Shown here piece by piece: positions 23,705 to 36,400 of a DNA stretch of 64,000 bases; position 1 is the stretch's first letter, and every line of letters begins with the position of its first letter. The position numbers and the translations under genes are program-made. The notes below the pieces were generated by a model. That model saw nothing but the letters and a program-made list of their open reading frames with translations, was not told the DNA's origin and did not search any database. The stretch comes from Malus domestica (lineage: Eukaryota; Streptophyta; Magnoliopsida; Rosales; Rosaceae). The stretch lies in contig NC_091668.1 in assembly GCF_042453785.1 (NCBI RefSeq), forward strand, positions 29,761,501 to 29,825,500. The letters are read 5' to 3'.

Positions 23705-26700
23705 ATGTGGAGGAACTCGAAGACTTTATCTTCCAAGTTCCCAATATCCAACAACCCACTCTACCACCTTTCTTCCGCCTCCTCCTCCGCTGCACAAGGC
23801 GGCGTTCGACCTGCGCTGCTCTCTCACTCCCTTACCCAATCATACCCCTACTCCCCTACGCCTTCGCCTTCAGATTCTCTCAAGCTCGGGCTTCACCGAG
23901 CCGATGGAGTCGGAGCCCTTCCTGCGGCGGCTGATCTCGCGTCTTTGGCTTCCAGGGCTTCGCACTTGGCCCGCCACTATGGCCGCTGCTATTGGGAGCT
24001 CTCCAAAGCTCGCCTCAGGTACTCATTTCCACCATTTCCTCAATCTATTCAATCATTTTTCATCATTTAACAATTAAAAAAATTGTGTTCTCTGAGATTT
24101 ATTGATAATTTCGGTGACAGTTGTAGAGATTTTTTTTGTGATTATTTGATATGTTTAATCTTATGTTGATTCCTTTTATTCTTCTTTAATATGTTTGATT
24201 TTCTGTTGAAAAACACCATTTAATTTCCATTAAAAACCAATACAATCTTGGGAAGATGGCTACAATAAACATATTTTGACATTTGATTTGCAGAAATTAT
24301 CATTTTCGGTAACAACAACATATTGATCATATATTGGCAACACAAGTCACACAACGTTGATATAATGACGACATAATAAACACTAATCATTTTTGCAAAG
24401 AAATGTCGAAATATGTTTATTGTAGCTAATTGCCCTGCAACCTTTGTGCACAAGGTGTCAACTTTAAACAAACTAGGTTGCAGAAACAATAATTTATTTT
24501 CTTTCGACAACCTGGACCTTAAACCAAAATTAGGGTATCGAAGATGGTATTCAAACATCACCTAAAATCAGCTAGCACACTGCAGCCCCACAAAACCTTT
24601 TCCTATTCACAACCAGACAATTTTATACCTCTCAAAAATCAGGGAAACACCCAGCTAGAACTACCCAGAACACATTTCCTTGCTACATGATCTCATTCAT
24701 AGTTTTAGAACCGTAGGACAATGGAGAAGCACTGGACCTGCACTTTTAACCCCACTTTTAATTCACTGTACACTCGTGTGGAGACAAATGGATGTGTAGT
24801 CTTCTCCTTCGAGTCATATCATAGGCAGCTCACCAAGGAAAAACCAAATCAATAAATAGAGATGGATTGTCACATAAACCAAGAAGCTGCCTCACGATTA
24901 TAATAAACTCCACTTCTAGCATCTCATCTAACATGATATAAAATTATAATGAATATTTTCCAAAAAAGACAACAAAGAAGTGAGCTCCCTCAATTTGCAT
25001 CATTGGAAATTTTCCTGAAGCCAAAACCTCAGCTCAATGGAATAGAAGTTTTGATAAATCTAGTGAAGGGGAATTTTGTAGTAAATGGACATATTGTACA
25101 AGTGAGGAGACTAGTTATTCAAAACTGACTCACAAACCGTTTTCTCATCCTAGATTTCATCCTCTCTTCATGTACCATGGCTAACTTGCAGGAAGATTTA
25201 AGGGACTCTTATCCTTGAAAATTTTATTAAGGGCTTAGACTCAAATCTCCTCACAACAGACTTTGCATCCCACCCAGGTTCATTTAACCTTACTCGTTTT
25301 CAATATAAACATTCATAAAGGATCCCTTTCTTAAGGAAATATCCATTGTCACTTAGCAAGAAAGTATTTATTTTCCACCTCCATCTAAGTTATCACTTAG
25401 TATGCCATTTTTTTCAACTCCTGAATTCAGAACTCGGTTTGATTGCTCTTTTGGAAAAGGATGTTTTGCTTCCACATGTGAAAGAAGTATTTGGTGTATT
25501 TTCATTTATGCATTAAACATATACCTTTTGTGTTCATAGCGGATTGTCTTCTACCTGGAGATTTACAAGTTTTGTCATTCAAACTTACTTTAAGATTTCT
25601 TCTTATGTAAGTTTCACTTTTACTTCAGCATGTTAGTCGTTGCAACTTCTGGAACTGGCTTTGTTCTTGGAAGTGGCCATGCCATTGATTTTGCTGGACT
25701 TTGTTGCACATGTGCTGGTACCATGATGGTTGCAGCATCTGCTAATTCCTTAAATCAGGTTTGCTCTTCAGTAACAGATTTTTCTTTCAACACACACACA
25801 CACACAATATACAGAAGTGGAACTAACTGGTCGGTCGGTATGCGAAGAGATGTCTCCCTTGTAAGAGGAGTACATACACACGCAACATATTTTCTTTGTC
25901 TATTAAACTTTGATCTAAGATACAAGTAGGAATGAAGCTTAGCATGGAATCCAACTATGAAGGGGACCGATATGAAAATTATGAACAAAATATTTGATGA
26001 TAATTTGAACCAATTCAAGATTAATGATTTTCTAAAAGTTCATTTTGTTTCATTTTGATGGTGCAGTTTCTAATTTTCAATGTTTAGGCCCATTTGATCA
26101 TTTTTGAGTAGTTAATGGCTCACTATATGCAGTACCTGTAGTTTTGCGTATCTAAATTTTACTAGATAAGGTGTTAAATCATTGTAATTTTTTGGTTTTA
26201 GGTGTTTGAGAAGCAAAATGATGCCAAAATGAACAGAACGAAGAACAGACCACTACCTTCAGGACGCATTACAATCCCTCATGCAGTCACCTGGGCATCC
26301 GCTGCTGGTTTAGCTGGAACTGCTTTGTTGGCAAGCAAGGTGCTCAAGTGAATTCTCACTTCTGTAAATGTTATGTGACATTAAATTTCTGATTTCCATC
26401 ACCTCAAATGTTTGATCGGCTGTGAGTTTGGGGACTAAGGTTGCCACTCTTATGACAAGGTTGTTGCAGGCTAATATGTTGGCAGCTGGTCTTGGAGCCT
26501 CCAATTTAATACTTTATGCGTTTGTGTACACTCCGTTGAAGCAGATTCACCCAGTGAATACATGGGTTGGTGCTGTTGTTGGGGCTATCCCTCCACTTTT
26601 AGGGTAATTGATTCGTGATTTTCTTTGAGCTAAATGCTATTTTCATTGGACTTATTGGAGTTCCTTTATTTTTTGCTTTGACTATTGAAAAATTATGTTT

Positions 26701-29084
26701 TCAGCTTACTTGTAGTAGCTTAAATGTTAGTTGTTGTAATATATTTTGGCAGCCCAAACCTGATCACGATTTTCTCCAATCCCCATTAAGCTTTAAATAA
26801 AAACCAAGTTTGTTTCCCAAAATCTGTTGAAAAGTACCCACTGTTGTACTAAATATTTAATACACATATGTTATAACTGCATATTCCCCCAGTATCTTTT
26901 TTTCTCAGTCCTGCCCATGACCTCCCTCTGTGGTCTGAAATTTTTTGTCAATATCTATGAACTTAGCTCGTAGCTTCCACTTGTTCAATAGTAAAATAGA
27001 TCTGTCTCTCTCTCTCTCTCACACGCACACACATGTTAAGTGTGTTTCCGTGTGCATACACCTTGTAGATGGGACCATTTTCAAGTTGATGATTTTGAAC
27101 CACCCCATCTAGAGGTGGTTCACTTTGCTTCATCATCTGATTGCTATAACACTCCTGTATCCTAGGACTGCACCACAAGGAACACAATTGTTGATACTGC
27201 ACCACAAGGAACACAATTGTTGATCGGTTTGTCTTGGCATGCATATGGGAAGATGATTGACCATCACTTACTACTCTCTGATATCCCATTTTATCTGCCT
27301 CAAAGACTTTTAGATATGAAGATTCTAACACTGCAGCCACACACCCTGCCAATCAACTTTGGTCTTAGGATGTTATTATGGGATAGTCATCACTGTATGA
27401 TTTAACTCTTTTTTTTATTATTCATCCAAGTATAATTCTTATTTATTCTTCTTGAAAAAAGTGGATAAAGATCTAGTTCTCTTTTCTATAATTTTCTCCA
27501 TGTTGAATTTCCCCTTGCAGTATTCTTATACTCTGTTTTGAACTTCTCATGTGTGTATTTCGGGAAGTTAATGAACCTTAGCTTCTCTTGCAGATCTGAA
27601 CTGATATGCTTGTTTGATCTAATTATGAGTAATGACATAAATAAGTTATTATCAAAGACTGACTTTTCCTGCATGCTAGCTCATGATTTCTCTTTTGGGC
27701 TTTCAGTTGGGCTGCAGCTTCCGGGCAGGTTTCCCTCAATGCAATGCTACTCCCAGCTGCTCTATACTTTTGGCAAATACCTCATTTTATGGCCCTAGCA
27801 TACTTGTGCCGTGATGACTATGCCGCTGGAGGGTATGGACTTTTGGGTCTTTCTTGGTCTTACTTTAACATTTATGTCATCAGTTGAAAAGATTCACATA
27901 TTGCACTGAGAAATTGTTTCAGAACAGGAGTTTTTATTTCCTGCCTTTGCCTTCATGATGTGGGCCTTGTATCTGTTCATGTAAATAATTAATCATCATC
28001 CAATGATGCCCTTCGAGTTCAAGGCAGAAAGAGTTATAGACAGCTTTTTTTACCTTTTGAGAGCGAGTGGCATGAGCATACTGTTTTTCTATCCAATTTA
28101 CTTACTCTTTTAAATGATTAGCATGAGATTTTAGGAACTTGCCGTCGACTGATTGTCTTGATAGATCGTGTATGGGGTAGGTGGGATCTTTGTTTGTGTG
28201 ATGGTGGTCCACATAGTATTGATGCAGTTCACTTGACTCCTTCCTCTCTAATCCTTTTTCGTTTGTTGCATATTCAGGTTTAGGATGTTCTCCCTTGCTG
28301 ATGCTTCTGGTCGGAGAACAGCCTCAGTGGCTTTAAGGAATTGCATATACATGATCCCGTTGGGGTTCTTGGCCTATGACTGTAAGTCCAAGACTCACAA
28401 ACCCTCTTTCTTTTTCTTACCGTGTTTATATTTGTATTTTTGTATTTCTGTTGGTGGTTGTCTTCTCGTAAAGATCTTTGAGCGCTTTTCTTTTTCTTCC
28501 TCTTTTCTACCAATGTTCGATAAATTTAATTTCTTGATCATCGTGGTACGTCTATAAGCGGTTGATTAATCAGACATGTCATCTTTGTTATTATGCAACT
28601 CTCTTCGTCGTTGAATGACTAACTTAATCCTTGCTTGAGATGCAATCTTTGGCCTTTGATCACTAAGCAGAGAATAATTAATGTTGGGTTCCACCCATTT
28701 CATCTGTCTGCAGGGGGTATGACGTCCGGATGGTTTTGTCTTGAATCTACTCTTCTTACTCTCGCCATAGCCGCAACATCATTTTCGTTCTATCGAGACC
28801 GGACTAGACATAAAGCAAGGAAGATGTTTCATGCCAGCCTTCTTTATCTTCCTGTATTTATGTCTGGGATTCTGTTTCACCGTATCGTTGAAAACCAGCA
28901 ATGCCTTACTGAGGAGAATTTCGAGAGTAGCGTTGAGCTTTCGTTGCCCTCACAAGACGGCAATGTCAATCGGAAGAATAGGTTGAGGAATTCCACAGAT
29001 GGCACGCAAGTTCGCCCGCCTGTATCATACGCCTCAATTGCACCATTTCCGTTTCTCCCAGTTCCTTCGTATGCCGCCCCGTGA
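23705..29084 (+). CDS. COX10: COX10: protoheme IX farnesyltransferase, mitochondrial (7 exons, 438 aa)
   Basis: Exons: 23705-24018, 25629-25758, 26202-26339, 26470-26603, 27707-27832, 28278-28381, 28714-29084, with consistent phases (1317 nt). The enzyme adds a farnesyl group to haem B, making haem O, the precursor of haem A for cytochrome c oxidase in the inner mitochondrial membrane. The first ~100 residues are Ser/Arg/Ala-rich and read as a transit peptide. The UbiA-type membrane core follows. The first Asp-containing prenyl-diphosphate motif is [19 protein letters not shown] (starting near residue 147), spanning the exon 2/3 junction; the second, [12 protein letters not shown], starts near 271. 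Several hydrophobic segments fit the family's transmembrane helices. The length is close to the Arabidopsis protein. The last ~60 residues are a polar extension. Start chosen as the first ATG before the transit-like sequence. Confidence 0.95.
25791..25806. repeat. (CA)n microsatellite in COX10 intron 2
   Basis: A short CACACA run shortly after the exon 2 donor site. Confidence 0.8.
27002..27032. repeat. (CT)n/(CA)n compound microsatellite in COX10 intron 4
   Basis: TCTCTCTCTC followed by ACACGCACACACA within the largest downstream intron. Confidence 0.8.
27168..27225. repeat. 29-bp tandem duplication in COX10 intron 4
   Basis: The word CTGCACCACAAGGAACACAA plus nine more bases occurs twice head to tail, at 27168-27196 and 27197-27225, differing only in the last base. 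This suggests a recent slippage or duplication event. Confidence 0.9.
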
Positions 29085-29703
29085 TATGTTTCTGGATCCC
29101 TAGTTTTTTACAATGAAATGTCGAAAGCTGCCCAATAAAGTATTTTTGTTCTAAGAGCGGTGTCTATATACACATTTGTTTCGAATTTAAATTTCATTAT
29201 TCTTTTAGATTAACGAACAAGAATATATACAAATTTTAAAAAATAAAATCTCGTCATTTGGAATTCCTTAGAAATTTAAGTTTGCTAATCCCAAATAACT
29301 GCCCGGCCAGGCCAGCTTAAGTTTCTGTATGACATCCGCAAAGCCGAAAAGAGTGATTTAGTACCTGCATCAACCACATGATCTAGTTGCTCAGCTTTTG
29401 GGAGGGTTGTGCGCCTCCTGTTCTGTTGAGATAGCTCCTAAACGCCGTGGTTGCTGGTTGAATCACGGGTTTGTGCACTCATTCGATGGTCGTTAACTAA
29501 TGAGGCGATTGCCCTACAGTTGTTTTTGTGAAGACAAGTCCAGTCGTCTTTGTGTTCTTAAGCTCGAGTACAGGCGTGCTGTCACCTGACACTCCGGTGA
29601 TATGCCGAAGTTCCCACCTTGGGTTGGTGAATGAACCTTTCCATTTGCATTTCACATATCCTGGAAGGCTTCCAAGAACTAACTTGCCATAAGTGTCTCT
29701 TCT
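29085..29703. other. Convergent intergenic region between COX10 and the PPR gene
   Basis: It holds the 3' UTRs of two tail-to-tail genes. AATAAA-like words occur at 29136 (CAATAAAG) for the plus gene and in A/T-rich sequence near 29240. No further gene is seen. Confidence 0.5.
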
Positions 29704-31749
29704 TCAACGATCAAACCAGCTGCAACCGGGATTTTTTTGTACTCCGTTATCTCTCATGACTTGTCTAACCTGTGCAGATCCTTCCCATTCCTCCACGTCT
29801 GCAAATATGTTAGACAGCTGAACGTAAGCACCTGAGTTCTCAGAATCAAGCTCAATGATTCGCTCTGCCATTCTCTTCCCAAGATCCTTGCGTCCATGAG
29901 CTACACAACCTCTTAGGACTGATGACAATATGCTTGCATCTGCCTTAAAAGGCATCACTTCAACGAGATTCATTGCTTCCTCAAGGCAACCAGCGCGAGA
30001 GAAAAGATCAATCATGCAAGTGTAGTGTTCGATGCCTGGATCGATATGATAATCCTGTTTCATCTTGTAAAACCATTTCCGTCCATCTTCAACCAACCCA
30101 CTATGATCACAGGCAGACAAAACCCCTGTAAATGTAATCTCATTGGGTTTCACTCCCAAAAGCCTCATGTCATTGAAAAGAGCTAGCGCTTCAATTCCGT
30201 GACCATTTGTAGCATAACCAATCAACATCGAATTCCAAGCAACTTCGTCGGACTTTGCCATTCTGTCAAACAGTTTTCGCCCACTTTTAACAAGACCACA
30301 CTTGCAATACAAATCAACAAGCGAGTTACATACAATTTCATCACAATCGAGCCCAAGGATGGTAGTTCTGGCAAAAACCTGTTCGCCATATTCAAGTGAG
30401 GATATATTAGCACATGAACTGAGCACACTAGCAAGGCTAAACTTGTCCATCCTCAAGTCCAGCTTGTTCATCTGCCTGAAAAGATCCAATGCTTCAATCG
30501 GACAACCATTTTGACTAAGGCCTACGATCATTGAATTCCAAGATACCAAGCTTTTACTTGGAATTGCCTCGAAAACCTGTACAGCGTCTTCAACTCTCCC
30601 ACAATTTGAATACACAGTGATCATACAATTAAGCAATATTGTGTCAAAGGTTTGCAGCTCACTAAACAATCTGCAAGCGTCAATAGGACTTCCACACTTC
30701 GAGTATGCATCAAGAATAGCACTTGCAACAATAACATTCCCGATCAGCCCAACTTTGCAGGCATGTGCGTGCATTTGTTCAGCATGTCTAAGGACGCCTG
30801 AGATACTAATGGCACTCAAAACACTTGCAAGCGTAAATGAATTTCCACGAACACCATTACTCAGCATTTCATTGAAGAGAATTAATGCTCCATTGTCTTC
30901 ATTATTGTTTACATATCCAGAAATCAATGAATTCCACAACGGAATATCCGGATTGCTTTTTGTATCGAAAACTCTTCTTGCATCATTCATTCTACCGCAA
31001 TTTCCATAACCTGAAATCAATGCTGAGAGAGAGTAATCATCTGGTTCCTTCATCATGTTTAAAATGTGGCCCGCGCTATCCAAATCCCCGCACTTCGCGT
31101 AAAAGTTAACCAACGAACTAGCCAAAACAGAGTCAAATTCAACTTCATCAATGAAAATGCGCGCATGGATTTGCTTGCCCCAACCCAGCGCAAGCAAATC
31201 GGCACAAGCTCCAACAACAGTAGCCAACACAAACTTATATTCACTTGACAATTCCAACGCGTCCGAATTCAATTCCTTGAAAAGCCTTAAAGCCTCTCCA
31301 GGACACCCATTTTTGGCATATCCATGAATCATAGAATTCCAAACACCCCAATTTCTCCTAGGCATGTCATTGAACAAACCCCTAGCAATCTCTTGCTTAC
31401 CCGCTTTAGCAAGCCCCGAAACAACCAAATTCCACGTAAAATCATCCTTATGGGACATAGCTTCAAACAACTCCAAAGACTTTTCTTGGTCCCCAGATTT
31501 CATATAACCTTCGATCAACGTGTTCCAGGAGAAACAGTTTCTCTGGGGCATTTCGTCGAACAGTTTCCGTGCATCAGCCATGCTTCCGCATTTCCCATAC
31601 ATCTGCATCAGACGGTTTCCGAGCGTGACGGCAGAGTTTAAAACACCCTTTTTGAGGAAGATAAGGTGGAGCTGCTTTCCGATGTGGATTGAATGGTGGG
31701 TGTTGCAGGAATGGAGAATTCGAACCAATGCTTGCAGGTCAAGGCTCAT
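29704..31749 (-). CDS. E-type PPR protein, At1g77010-like (single exon, 681 aa)
   Basis: An uninterrupted reading frame begins MSLDLQALVRILHSC and consists of PLS-class pentatricopeptide repeats almost from end to end, with diagnostic SWNTLIEGYM, NSLISGYVNN, VSWNSMIVGLSQNG and LYCKCGLVKSGRKLF units. It ends with an E/E+-type region (NSGAYVQLSNIFADVEEWE... KNPGCSWFD) and no DYW domain. Such proteins bind organelle RNA and usually direct C-to-U editing by recruiting a DYW partner. The closest plant protein I recall is Arabidopsis At1g77010, annotated as putative and mitochondrial. The N-terminus is not a clear transit peptide, so location is uncertain. It is convergent with COX10 and divergent from the YgfZ-like gene. 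No frameshift or stop is seen. Confidence 0.92.
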   Translation of the reverse strand: MSLDLQALVRILHSCNTHHSIHIGKQLHLIFLKKGVLNSAVTLGNRLMQMYGKCGSMADARKLFDEMPQRNCFSWNTLIEGYMKSGDQEKSLELFEAMSHKDDFTWNLVVSGLAKAGKQEIARGLFNDMPRRNWGVWNSMIHGYAKNGCPGEALRLFKELNSDALELSSEYKFVLATVVGACADLLALGWGKQIHARIFIDEVEFDSVLASSLVNFYAKCGDLDSAGHILNMMKEPDDYSLSALISGYGNCGRMNDARRVFDTKSNPDIPLWNSLISGYVNNNEDNGALILFNEMLSNGVRGNSFTLASVLSAISISGVLRHAEQMHAHACKVGLIGNVIVASAILDAYSKCGSPIDACRLFSELQTFDTILLNCMITVYSNCGRVEDAVQVFEAIPSKSLVSWNSMIVGLSQNGCPIEALDLFRQMNKLDLRMDKFSLASVLSSCANISSLEYGEQVFARTTILGLDCDEIVCNSLVDLYCKCGLVKSGRKLFDRMAKSDEVAWNSMLIGYATNGHGIEALALFNDMRLLGVKPNEITFTGVLSACDHSGLVEDGRKWFYKMKQDYHIDPGIEHYTCMIDLFSRAGCLEEAMNLVEVMPFKADASILSSVLRGCVAHGRKDLGKRMAERIIELDSENSGAYVQLSNIFADVEEWEGSAQVRQVMRDNGVQKNPGCSWFDR

Positions 31750-31904
31750 TCTTTAAAGTGTTGAATTGTAATATGCGCGTGTTTGCAAGGAATGCAAACA
31801 GAGCAGCCCTCCGCTTACTCCCGCAGAGCCGGTGCACAGCCCAGCCGAAAAGACAACTTGTCTTGTGCCTAGTTTTGACTCTATTTTCCAACCTATGGTT
31901 TTAG

Positions 31905-32062
31905 AAAAATTAATGAAAATGATTTGAAATTTTTGAAGGTTAACGATAAAGATAAAACAAATGATAAAGTAAATAGTATTATGATTGACTTTTAATGTAA
32001 AAATATGGTTTTGCGTTAAAATGAACAATATCGAGAGCTTTTCGTTAAAATTCCTGGAGCTT
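31905..32062 (-). repeat. MITE-like short repeat, copy 1 (inverted)
   Basis: In reverse complement this reads TTAACGAAAAGC...CATATTTTTACATTAAAAGTC...TACTATTTACTTTATC...TTTATCGTTAACC. It matches the repeat at about 33200 in opposite orientation and the fragment near 5760. Both ends carry TTAACGA-like words. No clean target-site duplication was found. Confidence 0.6.
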
Positions 32063-32189
32063 TAACTATTTTTAAAATGAGCGAAAGAGTTTCTAGTTTC
32101 TTTACCTTGTTATCAACGTGGTGCAATGGGACTTATATGTTGCTGGAATCATATATATCGAGTATGAAACCAACGAGTACCGGTCAACT

Positions 32190-32668
32190 AAGGAACCTCG
32201 GTAACCCTCCTAAAGGCCCCCGCTTCGACACCCTTGCTGAAGCGCACGGATCAATCTCACAACACTTGACTACTCCCATGACTAATGGAAGATTTCTCTC
32301 CAACTTGAAGGCAATGCGAAAAGTTGCAACACCACGATAAATGCACTCAATCCCACGTTGGCCGAAGTCAAGGAATCTTTTCCAACTTTGTCGGGTAACT
32401 TCTACTCCATTCAAAGGGTAATTGCTATTACTACTTAAACACTATATTACTATTAAACTCGCCCATGTGGCACCTTAAACACACTTTGCTAACTTAAGCA
32501 TTGGAGGCTCTTAGCTCTTAGGCCAGTACCACACCGATGCTCTTCGATACTTACTTTACCTTCCTTGCAAGTTGTTTCACCCATCTACCCTTGACCGGAT
32601 GCCTTTGCGAAGGTCCTCACACCGTTCTTTACGTTGATCCGAAGTCTATTAGATTTTATGCATCAACA
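32190..32668 (-). mobile_element. Probable solo LTR or LTR fragment
   Basis: On the minus strand it begins TGTTGATGCATAAAATCT at 32668, the form of a gypsy-type LTR 5' end. It continues as moderately GC-rich, non-coding sequence with short direct repeats, to about 32190. The other terminus and a target-site duplication were not identified, so the left boundary is approximate. Confidence 0.4.
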
Positions 32669-33472
32669 CACTTAAAAGCAATATAAGAGTCTTGCGTTGT
32701 CATCAACTTAATAAACGATCAAACAATCAATTCGACTGAAGGCTCAAATTGATAGAATTTGATTGTATTATGGCGTAAAGTAAGAAAATTGAAGTTGCAT
32801 GGTCATTTTAAAAACCATATGTATACTTTTCATTCTCCTGTCATTGCAGTAATCTAATAGAACCGACCAAATTGGCCGATCCAAACTATAACAGCCGATA
32901 TGCTTTGGTTTTGACCAAATAAAAAAAAAAAAGCAAAAAAAAAAAAGAAGTTAAACAGCCTAAAATTGGACTAAACCTTAATAAATTCAGTTTGATTACC
33001 GTTTGAGCTTTTATAAATTGAGCTAAACCGAATCAGATTGACTACTGAAACATTGAATTTAGAAATTAATAAAACCAAACCAGACCAACTACTTATATGT
33101 TGAATTTGGTTTGGGTCAACTATACTTTTGAGTAAAATCAAGCTATTTTTGTTGAAAAAAAAAAAAGTCAACGGGTCTGGCCCAAAGTATAAAAAAAAAA
33201 AATTTAACGAAAAACTTCTGGTGTTGTTTACTTTAACGAAAAATTATATTTTTACACTAAAAAGTCAATTATGATACTATTCACTTTATCCTTTATTTTA
33301 TCATTTTCGTTAAACCTCAAAGTTTTCAAACAATTTTTATCAATTTTTATTAATTTCCTAAAAAATAAAAAAATAAAAAAATAAAATTACCGGGTGACTT
33401 TGAAGCTAAAATGGCAGCTAGCATTGTCCGGGGGAGGGTCCTCCACAATCCAAAGAATCCAATCCAAGAAAA
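32669..33472. other. Upstream region of the YgfZ-like gene
   Basis: AT-rich, with several oligo-A tracts (32922-32946, 33158-33168, 33191-33200). Nothing coding is seen. The last 60 bases before the ATG are more GC-rich and probably 5' UTR. Confidence 0.4.
33200..33345 (+). repeat. MITE-like short repeat, copy 2
   Basis: TTTAACGAAAAAC...GTTTACTTTAACGAAAAATTATATTTTTACACTAAAAAGTC...CACTTTATCC...TCATTTTCGTTAAAC. It is the inverted partner of the copy at 31905-32062. No protein is encoded. Confidence 0.6.
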
Positions 33473-36400
33473 ATGGCAACACCAGTAGCAGCAGCAGGTG
33501 ATTCTCTGCTTCTCAATCCACGGCCATGGCGTTCCTTCTCCTATCTCCACCAGAACGGTGCGTTTCTCTCTACTCAGGCCAAGAACAATCAACACAACCA
33601 GAAGCAGAAGCTCACACTCTCTTCCAAAACGACCAGGAGCCGCGTCGTTTCTTCCGCCTTGCCCTTCGACCTCTCCCCTCCTCCCATCGACCACGACCTC
33701 CTTGTAAGTCGCTCCCCCTCCTCCTCCTAGTCCTAGGTAGGATTTCTGTGTTTGTGTTGTCGGGAATTTGGAACAAGAACTTAGGTAAGAAGAACAATGT
33801 TGGAAATTGCAGGACACTGTGGCAACTGCAGGAGCAAAGGTTTCTGATGATGGGATTATCGAAACTTTCGATAACGATGACCAAGCATTGGATGCGGCTG
33901 ACAATGGTGTCGCGGTGCGTGTTTTTCGCACTATTTTTCAGTTCTTGCACAGTTTTTGAGTTGGATATTTGTGGTTTTGCATGCTTGAGAACTTGGAAAT
34001 TGATAAAAGATGTTGAATTGCAAGATTAATAAGGTTAATTATGGATGGTTAAGCTGGCAAATATCTGATTTTAATGCAGCATTTTCGGATGTGCATTTTT
34101 GTGAATAAAATGTATACTTGTATATCAACATAGGCTTGCCATGTAAACAGCTGCGAATTCGAACTGGATGACTTAAATCAGTGAGACTAGATGACATAAG
34201 ATTGGTTCTTACCTGTGTGTAGTTTTCTTTTGGTACTGTACGCTAGTTTCTTCACAAAATTGAAGAAGTTTTTTTTTATGTCTGAACATATTAGAGCATC
34301 AATGCTAAGTTAAACGAGGTTTAGGTGTATCGCTTGATTTTATGAAATCTTTATTCTGATTTTCTTAATTGCATATATTGCCTCAGGTCGTGGACCTCTC
34401 GCATTTTGGACGGATAAGAGGTATATTAACTTTCCTGTTACTTTCCTCAAATATATTAACTGAATTGGAAACTTACCTGTTTGTATTTTTCTAGAGGCAT
34501 GAGATTCTGTTTCCTAATAAGGCCACTTTTCACAAGGAATTGGAGATTGCATTACATTTGCTTCCCTACTTTGTCACCAAGCAATTGGTTGGCCTTAGGT
34601 TTCCCAATTGGATAAATGACAATCACAAGATGTCACAATGAATATGTTTCAATCAGATAAGTGATTATATTATTAGAAAACTGAGAGTTACAGTCGAACG
34701 AACCATAGTCCAAAATAGAGAACCCTCACATGATGCAAATCAGTAAAAAGGACAGTTATAACTGCAGCTGTCCAAACAAATGTAATCAAGAACCAGGCAA
34801 TCCAGCCAGGAAAACATAAAACAATTATTTATGTTGAAATTTAGAAGAAAAGGACACTCACAGAAAGCATGAGGAACAGATGCCCAAAGTACCAGTTTAT
34901 CTTTATCCAATAGGTATTAAAATATAATTTTGGAGTAGCTTGGTCCTTCTAGGCAAACATGTTGCTCTCTTGTGTAGAGCTGTTGGAGTAGCGTGGTCCC
35001 TGCTCCAAGGCATTAAGTTGCTTGACCAGATGCCCATGCAGCGTACCAGTTACCAAGTCAAGCTCCTTGTGTAGCTAAGTCAAGATGAGTCGAGCGTCCG
35101 TTTATTCATTTTGGTATATCCTTGTGAGCATATACAAGAAACACTACTAAAGTGTCAGTGATGCAGGTCTTTTCTTGCACATTAGTTTTCAAGGTGTTGT
35201 CTTTGGTTATTATGTTTTTCACCTGGTCATCCTTTGTTTTCAGGTCATAGTCTTTTGCTAAATGTTAGAGACTTAAATATATGTCAAGCCGGTAGTATTT
35301 GGTGTTCACGGATGCCTTACTGTGTTTTTCCCTTGTGATATGAATTTGGCTGTTCATCATGAAGTTAGTGGAGAGGACCGTATCCAGTTTCTTCACAACC
35401 AAACCACTGCCAATTTTGAAAGCCTTCATCAAGGACAGGTAATATTTGGTGGGATGTAATCAGAAGTTGGTTGCATTTGTGCAGTGAACGCAAGTTTCTG
35501 TTTGATGCAACTTTTGTATTTATACAATATACAGGCTTGAGTAATAGGATTTCTGCTTGAAATCCATAGGGATGCGACACTGTTTTTGTTACACCAACAG
35601 CCCGGACAATAGATATTGCACATGCATGGATCATGGTAATCTTCCTTCTTTTTTTTAATTGTTTGGTTTCCCCGAATTTTAATTAATCTTCATATTTTTG
35701 TCATCAAGGCTGTTATTTATATATGATTTTTTGTGCTTCCAGAAAAATGCAGTAATGTTAGTCGTTTCACCTGTGACTTCGAGAAGTATCTCTGAAATGC
35801 TGCAAAAGTATGTGCGTCTTCTTTTAAGTTGCTGTTGTTTTTGGAAATTTTAAAGATGGTGTCTGTTGCATACCACAGCACTATGAAGTTACTAATGTAA
35901 CTACAATTTTTCAAAAGAAGAGAACTTTACAAAGAAAGTTTTCAGTAGAACTCACATTAGCTTTTACACTTTTAAAAATGCTCCAATTACACTTGGCCTG
36001 AAAATTTTCAGTTAAAATATTTCTTTCATAGATACCAGATCATTTGGAGATAGGGGGATGGACAATTTTCTATGCTGGTACAAGTTAGGGATGATCGGGA
36101 AGATTTTCAGTTGATATACATTTTATTTTGAATAAGTCCCATCCCATGTAATAAATGTCATCACTATTCTTTGTTATCAATAGGTACATATTCTTTAATG
36201 ACAAGGTAGAGATTCAAGACATCACTAAGCAAACTTGCTTCTTTGTTTTGGTAGGACCTAAAAGCAACCAAGTAAGGCCTCTTAACTCTTCTTCTATATG
36301 ACAATATTATTTTGGCCTTTGACATTGCTTTTTAGTATCCTGAAGCTTAATGATGTTATTGGTTTTCTTTTCAACGAGAACAGCTGATGAAGGAGTTAAA

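Noticed and set aside
33350..33950. 193-codon and 112-codon minus-strand frames over the start of the YgfZ-like gene
   Set aside because: They overlap exons 1-2 and the intron between them, include low-complexity sequence, and match no family.
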